Positions 1 through 5,828 of a stretch of 5,959 nucleotides of DNA are shown here, in pieces. The notes below the pieces were generated by a model. The model was not told where the DNA came from and searched no databases. It saw nothing but the letters and a program-made list of their open reading frames with translations. The first letter of the stretch is position 1; each line of letters starts with the position of its first letter. The stretch is from an uncultured Campylobacter sp. (GTDB taxonomy: Bacteria > Campylobacterota > Campylobacteria > Campylobacterales > Campylobacteraceae): contig CAKVDW010000034.1 in the NCBI GenBank assembly GCA_934728065.1, forward strand, positions 1 through 5,959, written 5' to 3'. The translations under genes were made by a program, and so were the position numbers.

Positions 1-36
1 GTTTTAGTCCCTTGTTAATTCTTTTTATGGTAAAAT
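1..36 (+). CRISPR. Terminal CRISPR repeat of a type II-C array
   Basis: This 36-bp unit starts GTTTTAGTCCCTTGTTAATT and ends TTTATGGTAAAAT. It differs from the C. jejuni type II-C repeat, as I remember it, at only a few central positions. The plus strand is the crRNA sense, because its first 24 bases are complementary to the tracrRNA anti-repeat at 121-144. No second copy lies to its right, so this is the array's terminal unit on this side and the sequence after 36 is not a flanked spacer. The rest of the array, if any, lies left of the window. The strict identity with the anti-repeat argues for a repeat in active use. A single repeat cannot prove an array, but the neighbouring cas genes and tracrRNA make it very likely. 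Confidence 0.92.
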
Positions 37-72
37 ACACCTACCATAGAGTAAGAATTTTTTAGGTTTTTT
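17..72 (+). terminator. Hairpin using the terminal repeat, probable array terminator
   Basis: The 3' half of the repeat pairs with its flank. TATGGTA (26-32) matches TACCATA (42-48) and AATTCTT (17-23) matches AAGAATT (53-59). They are joined by one U-A and one U-G pair (24-25 with 49-50) and a two-base bulge (51-52), with a nine-base loop (33-41). The stem runs straight into T-runs (58-63 and 67-72), as in a Rho-independent terminator, so plus-strand RNA from the array would stop here before the tracrRNA promoter. The G+C content of the stem is low, so termination may be partial. The 3' arm can also be read as a second, degenerate anti-repeat. Confidence 0.55.
28..36 (+). promoter_or_regulatory. 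Extended -10 promoter inside the CRISPR repeat
   Basis: The end of the repeat reads TG-G-TAAAAT, an extended -10 box, with a T-run at 22-26 just upstream. In type II-C systems of Neisseria and Campylobacter each repeat is known to carry such a promoter, so individual crRNAs start within the spacer that follows. Here transcription would start near 42-44. Because this is the terminal repeat, the RNA would run into the flank and the adjacent hairpin and would not make a usable crRNA. Confidence 0.6.
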
Positions 73-98
73 GCGAAATTTTAGGCAAAAATATACGA

Positions 99-112
99 TT
101 TTTTGCTATACT
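99..112 (+). promoter_or_regulatory. tracrRNA promoter
   Basis: TTTTTTGCTATACT combines a T-run, TG-C and the -10 hexamer TATACT (107-112), which is the usual sigma-70 form in Campylobacter, where the -35 box is weak or absent. The predicted start is near 119-120, immediately before the anti-repeat at 121, which agrees well with the tracrRNA having no long 5' leader. Confidence 0.75.
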
Positions 113-118
113 TATGGC

Positions 119-220
119 ATAAAGAATTAACAAGGGACTAAAATAAGGGGTTGTGGGCGCCCCGCAGGGTTATGCTTGTTTCAAGGGCAAGCTAGTCAAT
201 CCCTAAGCCCACCCGATTTT
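119..220 (+). ncRNA. tracrRNA with 24-nt anti-repeat and pseudoknotted scaffold
   Basis: The RNA pairs with the crRNA repeat and holds it in Cas9. The anti-repeat (121-144) is complementary to bases 1-24 of the repeat: 23 Watson-Crick pairs and one G-U. The scaffold follows the C. jejuni tracrRNA plan. Stem 1 is GGGG 147-150 with CCCC 160-163. Its loop GTGGGC (153-158) pairs with GCCCAC (207-212), the counterpart of GCGG/CCGC in C. jejuni, whose scaffold is known to form a triple helix. Stem 2 is AGGG 166-169 with CCCU 201-204. Unlike C. jejuni, stem 2 encloses an additional hairpin: GCTTG 174-178 with CAAGC 188-192, extended by U-G pairs. The 3' end is uncertain. A short T4 follows the pseudoknot at 217-220, and a stronger terminator ends at 320, so a longer precursor is possible. 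Confidence 0.9.
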
Positions 221-281
221 ACGCGCATTTTCCGCAAGCCTTACGCAGTAGCTTTGCAAAGGCTTTTTGTGGCACTTTGCA

Positions 282-320
282 AGGTAAAAGCATTGATTTT
301 GCTTTGCCTAGCTCTTTTTT
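282..320 (+). terminator. Rho-independent terminator after tracrRNA
   Basis: AAAGCA (287-292) pairs with TGCTTT (300-305), and AGGT (282-285) pairs with GCCT (306-309) including one G-U, with a bulged A at 286 and a seven-base loop. Six T's follow at 315-320, five bases after the stem. It is the first good terminator downstream of tracrRNA on its strand and would set the end of a tracrRNA precursor of about 200 nt. Confidence 0.55.
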
Positions 321-741
321 AGCACTTGCGACAAAGGATAAACACGCCTTTGCCGTTTTTTGTATATGATTTGTTACGATAAAAAGGCACTTTACACTTG
401 CTTAAAAAGGCGTTATCACACATTTTAGTAGCAAATTTCAATTTATAATAAATCAAATAGCGTATTTACAAGTATTTAAACAAATTCTAAAACTTAAAAA
501 CACATACAAAGCACACTTTCAAAAAAGTTAAATAACGAAAAACACTCAAAATACACTCTTACAAAAGGCTAAATCACACCAAAACACGCATAATCCACCC
601 ACAAAAGCCAAATTCATCAAAGCCATTAACGCTCAATTTACCAGCCAAATTTAAAATATAGCCCACATAAAGCCACAAGCATTTGCCCTAAATTTCAGCC
701 AAAATGCTTGTTTGGTTTAAATTTACCCACAAAGGATTATT
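321..741. other. A/C-rich intergenic stretch, no convincing gene
   Basis: From about 412 to 710 the plus strand is rich in A and C and very poor in G; for example, 481-600 holds only about six G's. Stops are frequent in the plus-strand frames I read. The minus-strand frames I read offer only short pieces without ribosome sites. Two possible plus-strand -10 boxes occur: TATATG or TATGAT after a T-run (356-370), and TATAAT at 444-449. Either could give a transcript reaching the small ORF at 742 with a long leader. A 9-bp inverted repeat AAATTTAAA/TTTAAATTT (647-655 and 716-724) surrounds the hairpin at 676-710. I see no tRNA, mobile element or further CRISPR repeat here. Confidence 0.5.
676..710 (+). 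repeat. 9-bp inverted repeat, possible terminator or leader hairpin
   Basis: CAAGCATTT (676-684) is perfectly complementary to AAATGCTTG (702-710) across a 17-base loop. It is followed on the plus strand by TTTGGTTTAAATTT, a broken T-run. It lies about 30 bases upstream of the small ORF start. It could end plus-strand transcription coming from the tracrRNA side, or be a leader hairpin for the small gene. The sequence does not decide between them. Confidence 0.4.
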
Positions 742-906
742 ATGCCAAAACTCATTCTCATAGCACTTTGCGCCCTTTCCTTGCACGCTAAGGACAAATG
801 CGAATTTTTCGAGTATCTCGCACAAGAATCACAAGCCAAGCTCAGCGATTTGCGTTTCAGTCAAATCCCCAAAGAGCTAAAAAACAAGCTTTATGATTTA
901 GAGTAA
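742..906 (+). CDS. Small predicted secreted protein, possibly truncated
   Basis: This frame encodes 54 residues starting MPKLILIALCALSLHA. ATG 742 has a good ribosome site, AAAGGA at 731-736, five bases upstream. The N-terminus is a short Lys residue followed by a hydrophobic core and LHA before Lys17, which fits a signal peptide cleaved by signal peptidase I after Ala16. The mature part would be about 38 mostly charged residues with one cysteine (Cys20), exported to the periplasm or beyond. The TAA at 904-906 is followed in frame by 18 further sense codons up to TAG 961-963. These encode a similar Lys-rich stretch with another cysteine, so the protein may have been about 73 residues long before a nonsense change. 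I do not recognise the family. It converges on the cas operon and shows no evident tie to CRISPR function. Confidence 0.55.
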   Translation: MPKLILIALCALSLHAKDKCEFFEYLAQESQAKLSDLRFSQIPKELKNKLYDLE

Positions 907-963
907 AAAGCGTATTTTAGGCATAAAAACAAGCTTGATATATGCAAGATGAGCGTAAAATAG
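907..963 (+). pseudogene. In-frame continuation of the small secreted ORF past its stop
   Basis: After the TAA at 904-906 the same frame stays open for 18 codons, beginning KAYFRHKNK and containing DICKMSVK, then ends at TAG 961-963. Composition matches the upstream part (Lys-rich, one Cys). A full-length form would have a Cys near each end of the mature chain, as expected for a disulfide-bonded periplasmic peptide. A single substitution to TAA from CAA, GAA or AAA would explain the break. Chance openness over 18 codons in A-rich DNA is also possible. Confidence 0.35.
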
Positions 964-1026
964 CCTTTCTCATCAGCAAGCAAAATGCCCGCTAATTTTA
1001 GCCTCACGCACTTTTTGCACTATTAA

Positions 1027-1065
1027 AAGCCTTTTTAAAGCCCATTTAACACCCTTTAAAAGCTT
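1027..1065 (-). terminator. Probable terminator of the cas operon
   Basis: On the minus strand, AAGCTTTTAAAG (1065-1054) pairs with CTTTAAAA (1040-1033) and GCTT (1030-1027), with a two-base bulge (1032-1031) and a 13-base loop. TT follows before AATAG, so the T-run is weak. It starts on the last base pairs of the cas2 stop codon. The dyad also lies at the 3' end of the convergent small ORF, so it may act in both directions. The stem is A+T-rich and efficiency is uncertain. Confidence 0.45.
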
Positions 1066-1594
1066 AAAATTCAAACAAACTTTGCTCTTGTGGCTTTTTG
1101 CGCTTTGATTTGCTTGTAAAATTTTCTTTCCCAGCATTTTCGCCCTTTGAAAAATCCAAATTTTCACATTTTGGCGCATTTTCATCATTTTTTGCACCCT
1201 CATCACGCTCATCTTGTCCATTGCCCAAATACCGATAATCCCCAATTTTCTCATCAAACGCAAACAACACAAGATTTTTATCATCATTCACGCTTTCGTT
1301 AAAGCCCGCAGAGCCTAGCAGAATTTGCATATTGTCAAACTGCTTTTCGGTGATGATGAGCGCGCGCACATTGCCAAGCGGCGGCAAAATGCCACGCACA
1401 CGCGAAATCACAGCATTTGCCGAAACCAAGCCCTTGCAAATTCGCATATACACGCTAAATTGCATCATAAAAAAGCCAAGTTTTATGAGTTCGTTGCGGA
1501 ATTTCGCCGCGTGTTTTTGCTCTTTTTTGCTCGTTGTTGGCAGGTCAAAAAGCAGCAAAACGCGCATAAATTTATCTTCAAGCAAAGCTGACAT
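1064..1594 (-). CDS. cas2: CRISPR-associated protein Cas2 with long charged tail
   Basis: Cas2 forms the dimer at the centre of the Cas1-Cas2 integrase, which inserts new spacers into the array. From ATG 1594 it is 176 residues. Residues 10-20 (MRVLLLFDLPT) hold the first strand and the conserved Asp17. FFMMQFSVYMRICKG (41-55) is the second diagnostic block and VRALIITEKQFD (76-87) follows. The ferredoxin-like core ends near residue 104. A tail of about 70 residues, rich in Asp, Glu, Asn and Lys, then ends in QSLFEF. C. jejuni Cas2, as I recall it, also has a tail, but a shorter one of about 143 residues in total. The start is uncertain. ATG 1612 gives 182 residues, ATG 1567 gives the core alone, and none has a strong ribosome site. 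Homology favours a start a few residues before EDKFMRV. It overlaps the end of cas1 by 17 bases (35 with ATG 1612), so translational coupling is likely. Confidence 0.93.
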   Translation of the reverse strand: MSALLEDKFMRVLLLFDLPTTSKKEQKHAAKFRNELIKLGFFMMQFSVYMRICKGLVSANAVISRVRGILPPLGNVRALIITEKQFDNMQILLGSAGFNESVNDDKNLVLFAFDEKIGDYRYLGNGQDERDEGAKNDENAPKCENLDFSKGENAGKENFTSKSKRKKPQEQSLFEF

Positions 1595-2474
1595 TTGCAA
1601 GCTCTGTGCCATTAAGCAAGGCGCTTTTAAAACTTTGCACGAAATGATTTACAGCGCGGATTAAAGGCAGTTTGCGCTCATTTACAAACACCGCTTTTTG
1701 CAAGTTTTCAACAAGCGCTCTTTTATGCTCTTTTTGCAAAAACTCATCGCCCTTAAATTCAGCACAAAGCCCCAAAACACAGCTATCTACAAAGGCGCGA
1801 AAAGGCTCGATTAAATCATCGGCTAGGTTAAATTGATTAAAAGCGTTAGAGTGCTTTACCCCCTCCCAGCTCACAAGCCCGCTCACGCACACGGCACGCA
1901 CCACAGCAGCGCGCACAACGGCGTAGCCATAGTTTAGAGCTGAATTTTCAAAGCAAAGCTCATCACGGCTAAAATTTGAGCCAAAAAGCGTTTTAAAATA
2001 AAGCGCAGCAGCACGGCTTTCCATATACGAACCATCATTTAAGCGCACATTTTTAGCTAAATTTTCAAGCTCGCCCGCTTCTTTTTCAAAGCCAGCCTCA
2101 CGCAAAACAAAGGTTTGATTGCGGATTTTGTTTTTGACAATCCTTTGCCACAAAATAGCCTTTGTTTGAGGCTTTGCCCCAAGTTGTTCTTTGGCGGTGA
2201 GCGCGGCTTGAAAGTGCGTTAAAAAGGGCATAAAAATGCCATTTGGCAAGTGGCTTTCATCACAGCTTAAAAGCACGACATTGTGCTTTGCTAGTGCGCT
2301 TAAAAGTGCCGAAGTGAGCGTGATTTGCTCACTTTCTAACACGATAAAAGCAAGGTCTTTGAGGTAGAGCAAAGCCTCGTTGCCCGCTTGACTCACGCAA
2401 AGGTGCTTTTGTTTGAGCGTGAGTTTAGCTTCCTTGCTTATCATCACGCTTTTAAAGGCTTCATCAAAGCTCAT
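1578..2474 (-). CDS. cas1: CRISPR-associated integrase Cas1
   Basis: Cas1 is the metal-dependent integrase subunit of spacer acquisition; two Cas1 dimers flank a Cas2 dimer and join prespacer ends to the leader-end repeat. The protein has 298 residues, normal for type II Cas1. The N-terminal beta domain spans about 1-85 and the helical catalytic domain about 95-290. The expected metal ligands are visible: Glu152 in ESRAAALYF, His208 in GVKHSNAFNQF, and Asp220 (with Glu223) in LADDLIEPFR. Many type II relatives have two histidines at the GxHH site; here the first is Lys207 and the catalytic one is kept. ATG 2474 follows GGAG by five bases. The start overlaps the cas9 stop as ATGA (2471-2474), which implies coupled translation. 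There is no sign of frameshift or truncation. Confidence 0.96.
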   Translation of the reverse strand: MSFDEAFKSVMISKEAKLTLKQKHLCVSQAGNEALLYLKDLAFIVLESEQITLTSALLSALAKHNVVLLSCDESHLPNGIFMPFLTHFQAALTAKEQLGAKPQTKAILWQRIVKNKIRNQTFVLREAGFEKEAGELENLAKNVRLNDGSYMESRAAALYFKTLFGSNFSRDELCFENSALNYGYAVVRAAVVRAVCVSGLVSWEGVKHSNAFNQFNLADDLIEPFRAFVDSCVLGLCAEFKGDEFLQKEHKRALVENLQKAVFVNERKLPLIRAVNHFVQSFKSALLNGTELANVSFA

Positions 2475-5400
2475 TGTGTCTCCAAATTTGAATTTGGCAT
2501 TGAGTGTTTGGCGGTTTTGGGCGTGGATTTAAGCGAAATATTTTCTCGTTTTTTAAATTCCGCCTTTTTTACCTCGCCCAGCGGAGAAACTTGCCATTTT
2601 TCAAAGATTTCTAAATTTTGAATACCTATTCTGCCTTGTTGTTTTTCTACTTCGTTGAATAACACGGCTTCATCAGGGTTTAAATTGATAAAAAGATTGT
2701 CGTGTTTTTCAATTTGAATTCGCCCACCAGAGCTATCAAACCCAGCAAAATAACATACTTCCGCCTTACTCATCTCTTTCTTTTGCACCAAAAGCAAGTC
2801 ATCTTTAAAAAGGCTAAAACAAAATTCATAATTTTCATCCATTTCAAGCCACTCTTTAATGACGCCCGCCTTGTCTTTACCGCCTACCACAGCTTTGTTT
2901 GGCAACTTCCCAAGTGCATAGTCCATAGTATAAATCGGCACGCCATAGAATTTGCCACTACTCTTATGGCGGAAAATGTCCGTTCGCACCATTGAGCCAT
3001 TGTCAGCGACTTTGTTACCGATTTGACGAATTTTGCCTAAATTTATCGCCCTTTTTACACCCTCTTGTCCGCCGTAAGTTTTAAGCAATGCGCTGTCATT
3101 TACACTTTTAAAAGTTTCTTGGTGCAACTGCCCACGCGCTCTTTTTCTCGGCGGTTTGGAGACAAAAATTCCGCCACTTAACTCGCCATTTTCGCCCAAC
3201 TCGCCAAAAATCTTACCCTTTATGCTTTGACGAAAGGCTTCATTGTTTGCAAAATTTGCTGGGGCAAAGAAACGGCGTGAGGTTTTATACTCAGCCGAGC
3301 TTATCTCTTTGGCGATGAGGCGGGCTGTGTTTTGCTCTTGGGTTTTCTTAAAATCACTAAATGCTTTAATGATACTATCATTTGCATAAGCGATGATTAT
3401 CGCATCTAGGGCGTGGTGTAAGTGATTACTTCTATCTTTTACTTCACTTTCGCCGTTTAACAAGCTATCAAGCCCCCAATAATGCCTCATCGTAGCCGTC
3501 AAAGAGCCACTTACCACGCTTATGTGCTTTTTACTGCCCTTTTCGCCACGCTTTAATTTTGTATCCTCCCCTTTTATTTCCTCTCCCAAAGTTGTATATT
3601 CACTTTCAACCAATGGTAAAAACTCGATAAATGCGTCCGTGTAGCTAGCCGTAAGCGTGGCGATATAGCTAGTATCAACAATGTTTCGCGCGATAAATCC
3701 GCTCTCTTTATCCGCGAAATTTTTATTTGCGATACGATTTTTCTTTGGTTTTGGCAATTTAGCAATGCTACTCATAATCCTACTCCATTTTTCGCTATCA
3801 CTCCCAAAAGCCTCATAAGGCGTTTGGTTGCGTTTGTTTTGATTTGCGCTTTTAAAGACTAAAACTTTGTTGTTTTGGCTGTCATCAAAGCTACGCGAGT
3901 AAGGGTAAATGTGGTCAATTTCAAGCGCATTCTCATCACACAAATGCTCGCGCGTGATTTTCTCGCCACTATACACGCAAAATTCATTTTGCTCTTGCCA
4001 AAGTTTGAGTTTAAGGATGTTTTTGCCGCTTGGATTTAAGCCAAATTCAGCACACCTTTTGCGTGCCTCTTCGTTTGCCTTAAAGCGTTTGTTTTGCTCA
4101 GCGATAAGCTCGCCTCGCTCTTTGCTGCTCACTCCTGCTTCACGCGTAAATTCAAGGTGAATTTTATGCACCTTGCCGTGCTTTTCAAGCAAGGCGTTTA
4201 AAACCTTGCGGTATTCGCTCAAAGCCCTTGCGACAACTGGATTTGCCAAGTCTTTTTCGTAGTCTTTAAGCGGAGGCAATATATCTCCCTTTTGCGTTTG
4301 TTTTGCCACCTCTTGCAAGCCAGCTGCCCGCCACGCCTCGTCATACCTTTTGCACTCGCCATTTTCACCACGCATAAACGGCAAAATCCTACCCAAAGCC
4401 TTAAAACTCAAATCAATAAATTTATCAAAACTAAGCTTACTTAAATCCTCTTTTTGCGCCTCGTTTAAGCCCTTGAAGCTCGCAAGCTCAGCCTTTAACT
4501 CATCTTTGCTTTTAATGAGTGCGATTTTATTAGCAATCTTGTCAAGCTCATCTCTACTAAATCTCTCAAAACTGCCGCCCAACGCCTTTTTAAAATCTTT
4601 AAGCTTTTTAAATTCGATAAATTTAGCCTTTTCAGCCTCATCGCCTTTGGCATAATCAAGCTTTGAGTCCTTTGGAAACTGAATTTTATCATCTAGGCTG
4701 ATGATTTTACGCAAATTTTTGTAAGTAATCTCGCCCTTTTCAAGCACAGCTTTTAAAACTTCGCTCACCTTGTCTGCGCTGTAAATCTCGCCCGTTTTCT
4801 TGCTGATGTTTGCAAGCGTGTTGATGATGCGAGTAAGGGCGACAAATTCCATAGCACTGAGGCTGTCCTTTGGGGCGCGTGGTTCGTTTTCAAAAAAGGT
4901 GCATTTTCCAACCTTGTCCGCAAAGCTTTTAAGCGGGCGTTGCAAAAAGGCAACTTCCATAACCGCGCTTTCAAAATCCGCCTCTTTTATCTTGCGATTT
5001 TCATCAAAAATTTGATATTTTTGCTCGCTAAATTTCCAGCCAAGGCGCTTTTGTGTTTCAAAAATCAACTCCAACTCTCTTTTTAACTCGCTTTGAGCCA
5101 CGCACCGCGCGTAATTATCCTTTTTGTTGCGGACATTTTGAAATTCCTGCGTTGCAAAAGCGTTCTTTGGCGACTTTTCGCTCAAATCACGCTTTTGTTG
5201 GTAAAATTCCTTGTAAAGATACTCACCCACGCTTTTATAGCCCTTTTGGCTTATTATATCAGCATTTTGGCTTATCGCCTTTTTTACCTGACCGCTGTCA
5301 TCATCATTTGAATCTTTGGCGTGCTTGTTGCCATAGCCTCTGTGTTTTGCTATGTGTAAAATCACCCGCGCAAACTCTAACGGCTCTAACTTGCGATTTA

Positions 5401-5728
5401 ACGCCTCAAAGCGAAGCTCATAAGGGCTTTTTGTCTCACTGCTTGTGCCATAAGCCCTTGGCAACTCGCCAGCATTTGCTAAAAAATCCTCTAAATTCAA
5501 GCCAAATTCAGCCGCAACGAGCCTTTTAAGCTCATTTAGCCTTGCCTTTCTGCGAGCTAGTCTCCTACGAACTGAGCGCGCCTCACGGCGTGGCAAGGCT
5601 AGCGAAGAGCCGTCTTTTGGATTTTCAGCCTTTGTGAAAATCCTCACTCCGCAATCTTTTAGCACGCTATCTTCCACCAAAGCCCAGCCTATGCTTGCTA
5701 CACCTATATCAAACCCTAAAACTTTCAT
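2471..5728 (-). CDS. cas9: Type II-C CRISPR effector nuclease Cas9
   Basis: Cas9 is the RNA-guided double-strand DNA nuclease. From ATG 5728 it has 1085 residues, against 984 in C. jejuni Cas9, with which it aligns throughout. RuvC-I has FDIGVASIGWA with Asp7. The Arg-rich bridge helix is at about 45-70, followed by the REC lobe to about 480. RuvC-II has IHLEFTRE with Glu526. The HNH domain has EIDHIYPYSRSFDD with Asp605, His606 and the partner Asn629. RuvC-III has NHLHHALDAIIIAYA with His772 and Asp775. The WED and PAM-interacting domains follow. All catalytic residues are present. The extra length is spread over several short REC, RuvC and WED insertions plus a C-terminal tail of about 20 residues. 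GTG 5734 is in frame but overlaps the ribosome site AAGGGAG (5740-5734), so ATG 5728, five bases after it, is the better start. It is first in the operon and shares ATGA with cas1. Confidence 0.97.
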   Translation of the reverse strand: MKVLGFDIGVASIGWALVEDSVLKDCGVRIFTKAENPKDGSSLALPRREARSVRRRLARRKARLNELKRLVAAEFGLNLEDFLANAGELPRAYGTSSETKSPYELRFEALNRKLEPLEFARVILHIAKHRGYGNKHAKDSNDDDSGQVKKAISQNADIISQKGYKSVGEYLYKEFYQQKRDLSEKSPKNAFATQEFQNVRNKKDNYARCVAQSELKRELELIFETQKRLGWKFSEQKYQIFDENRKIKEADFESAVMEVAFLQRPLKSFADKVGKCTFFENEPRAPKDSLSAMEFVALTRIINTLANISKKTGEIYSADKVSEVLKAVLEKGEITYKNLRKIISLDDKIQFPKDSKLDYAKGDEAEKAKFIEFKKLKDFKKALGGSFERFSRDELDKIANKIALIKSKDELKAELASFKGLNEAQKEDLSKLSFDKFIDLSFKALGRILPFMRGENGECKRYDEAWRAAGLQEVAKQTQKGDILPPLKDYEKDLANPVVARALSEYRKVLNALLEKHGKVHKIHLEFTREAGVSSKERGELIAEQNKRFKANEEARKRCAEFGLNPSGKNILKLKLWQEQNEFCVYSGEKITREHLCDENALEIDHIYPYSRSFDDSQNNKVLVFKSANQNKRNQTPYEAFGSDSEKWSRIMSSIAKLPKPKKNRIANKNFADKESGFIARNIVDTSYIATLTASYTDAFIEFLPLVESEYTTLGEEIKGEDTKLKRGEKGSKKHISVVSGSLTATMRHYWGLDSLLNGESEVKDRSNHLHHALDAIIIAYANDSIIKAFSDFKKTQEQNTARLIAKEISSAEYKTSRRFFAPANFANNEAFRQSIKGKIFGELGENGELSGGIFVSKPPRKRARGQLHQETFKSVNDSALLKTYGGQEGVKRAINLGKIRQIGNKVADNGSMVRTDIFRHKSSGKFYGVPIYTMDYALGKLPNKAVVGGKDKAGVIKEWLEMDENYEFCFSLFKDDLLLVQKKEMSKAEVCYFAGFDSSGGRIQIEKHDNLFINLNPDEAVLFNEVEKQQGRIGIQNLEIFEKWQVSPLGEVKKAEFKKRENISLKSTPKTAKHSMPNSNLETQ

Positions 5729-5733
5729 TTTCA

Positions 5734-5740
5734 CTCCCTT
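5734..5740 (-). promoter_or_regulatory. Ribosome binding site deciding the cas9 start
   Basis: AAGGGAG on the minus strand ends five bases before ATG 5728, a standard spacing. The alternative in-frame GTG (5734-5732) overlaps the final G of this site and so could not be used with it. This fixes the N-terminus as MKVLGFDIG, not MKMKVLGFDIG. Confidence 0.8.
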
Positions 5741-5753
5741 TTACAAAAAGTCC

Positions 5754-5764
5754 ATTATAACAAA
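5754..5764 (-). promoter_or_regulatory. Promoter of the cas9-cas1-cas2 operon
   Basis: On the minus strand, TTTGTTATAAT gives a perfect TATAAT -10 (5759-5754) extended by TG-T (5762-5760), with an A/T-run upstream and no clear -35, as usual for Campylobacter sigma-70. The predicted start is near 5747, leaving a leader of about 19 bases that carries the ribosome site. No other strong promoter is seen within the operon, so all three genes probably share this transcript. Confidence 0.75.
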
Positions 5765-5828
5765 TTTTTCATCTTGCAATGACGGATAAAACACAAAATC
5801 AGCATTTTTTAAAATAAAGCAAAAATAA

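Noticed and set aside
37..66. A spacer after the repeat
   Set aside because: No second repeat follows at spacer distance; the next matching sequence is the inverted anti-repeat at 121, and the bases are explained by the hairpin.
252..261. Perfect 10-bp palindrome CTTTGCAAAG
   Set aside because: It is a lone palindrome with a related CTTTGCAAGG nearby (275-284). No arrangement as operator or repeat array is seen, and it can occur by chance.
219..401. Minus-strand open frame of 60 codons rich in Lys and Cys
   Set aside because: It has no upstream start codon with a ribosome site; the only ATG (293) leaves 24 residues. It lies over the tracrRNA tail and its terminator, which explain the sequence better.
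546..626. Minus-strand 26-residue hydrophobic ORF (MALMNLAFVGG...), which resembles a small membrane toxin
   Set aside because: The ribosome site is poor, no promoter or antisense RNA is visible, and the G/T-rich minus strand readily gives hydrophobic codons by chance.
973..1287. Minus-strand 104-residue frame
   Set aside because: It overlaps the 3' part of cas2 in another frame, has Met/Lys/Ile-rich composition, and lacks homology or a ribosome site; a shadow of cas2.
5053..5529. Plus-strand 158-residue frame opposite the start of cas9
   Set aside because: It is antisense to the conserved Cas9 REC region and has no recognisable domain or clear start signals; a shadow of cas9.
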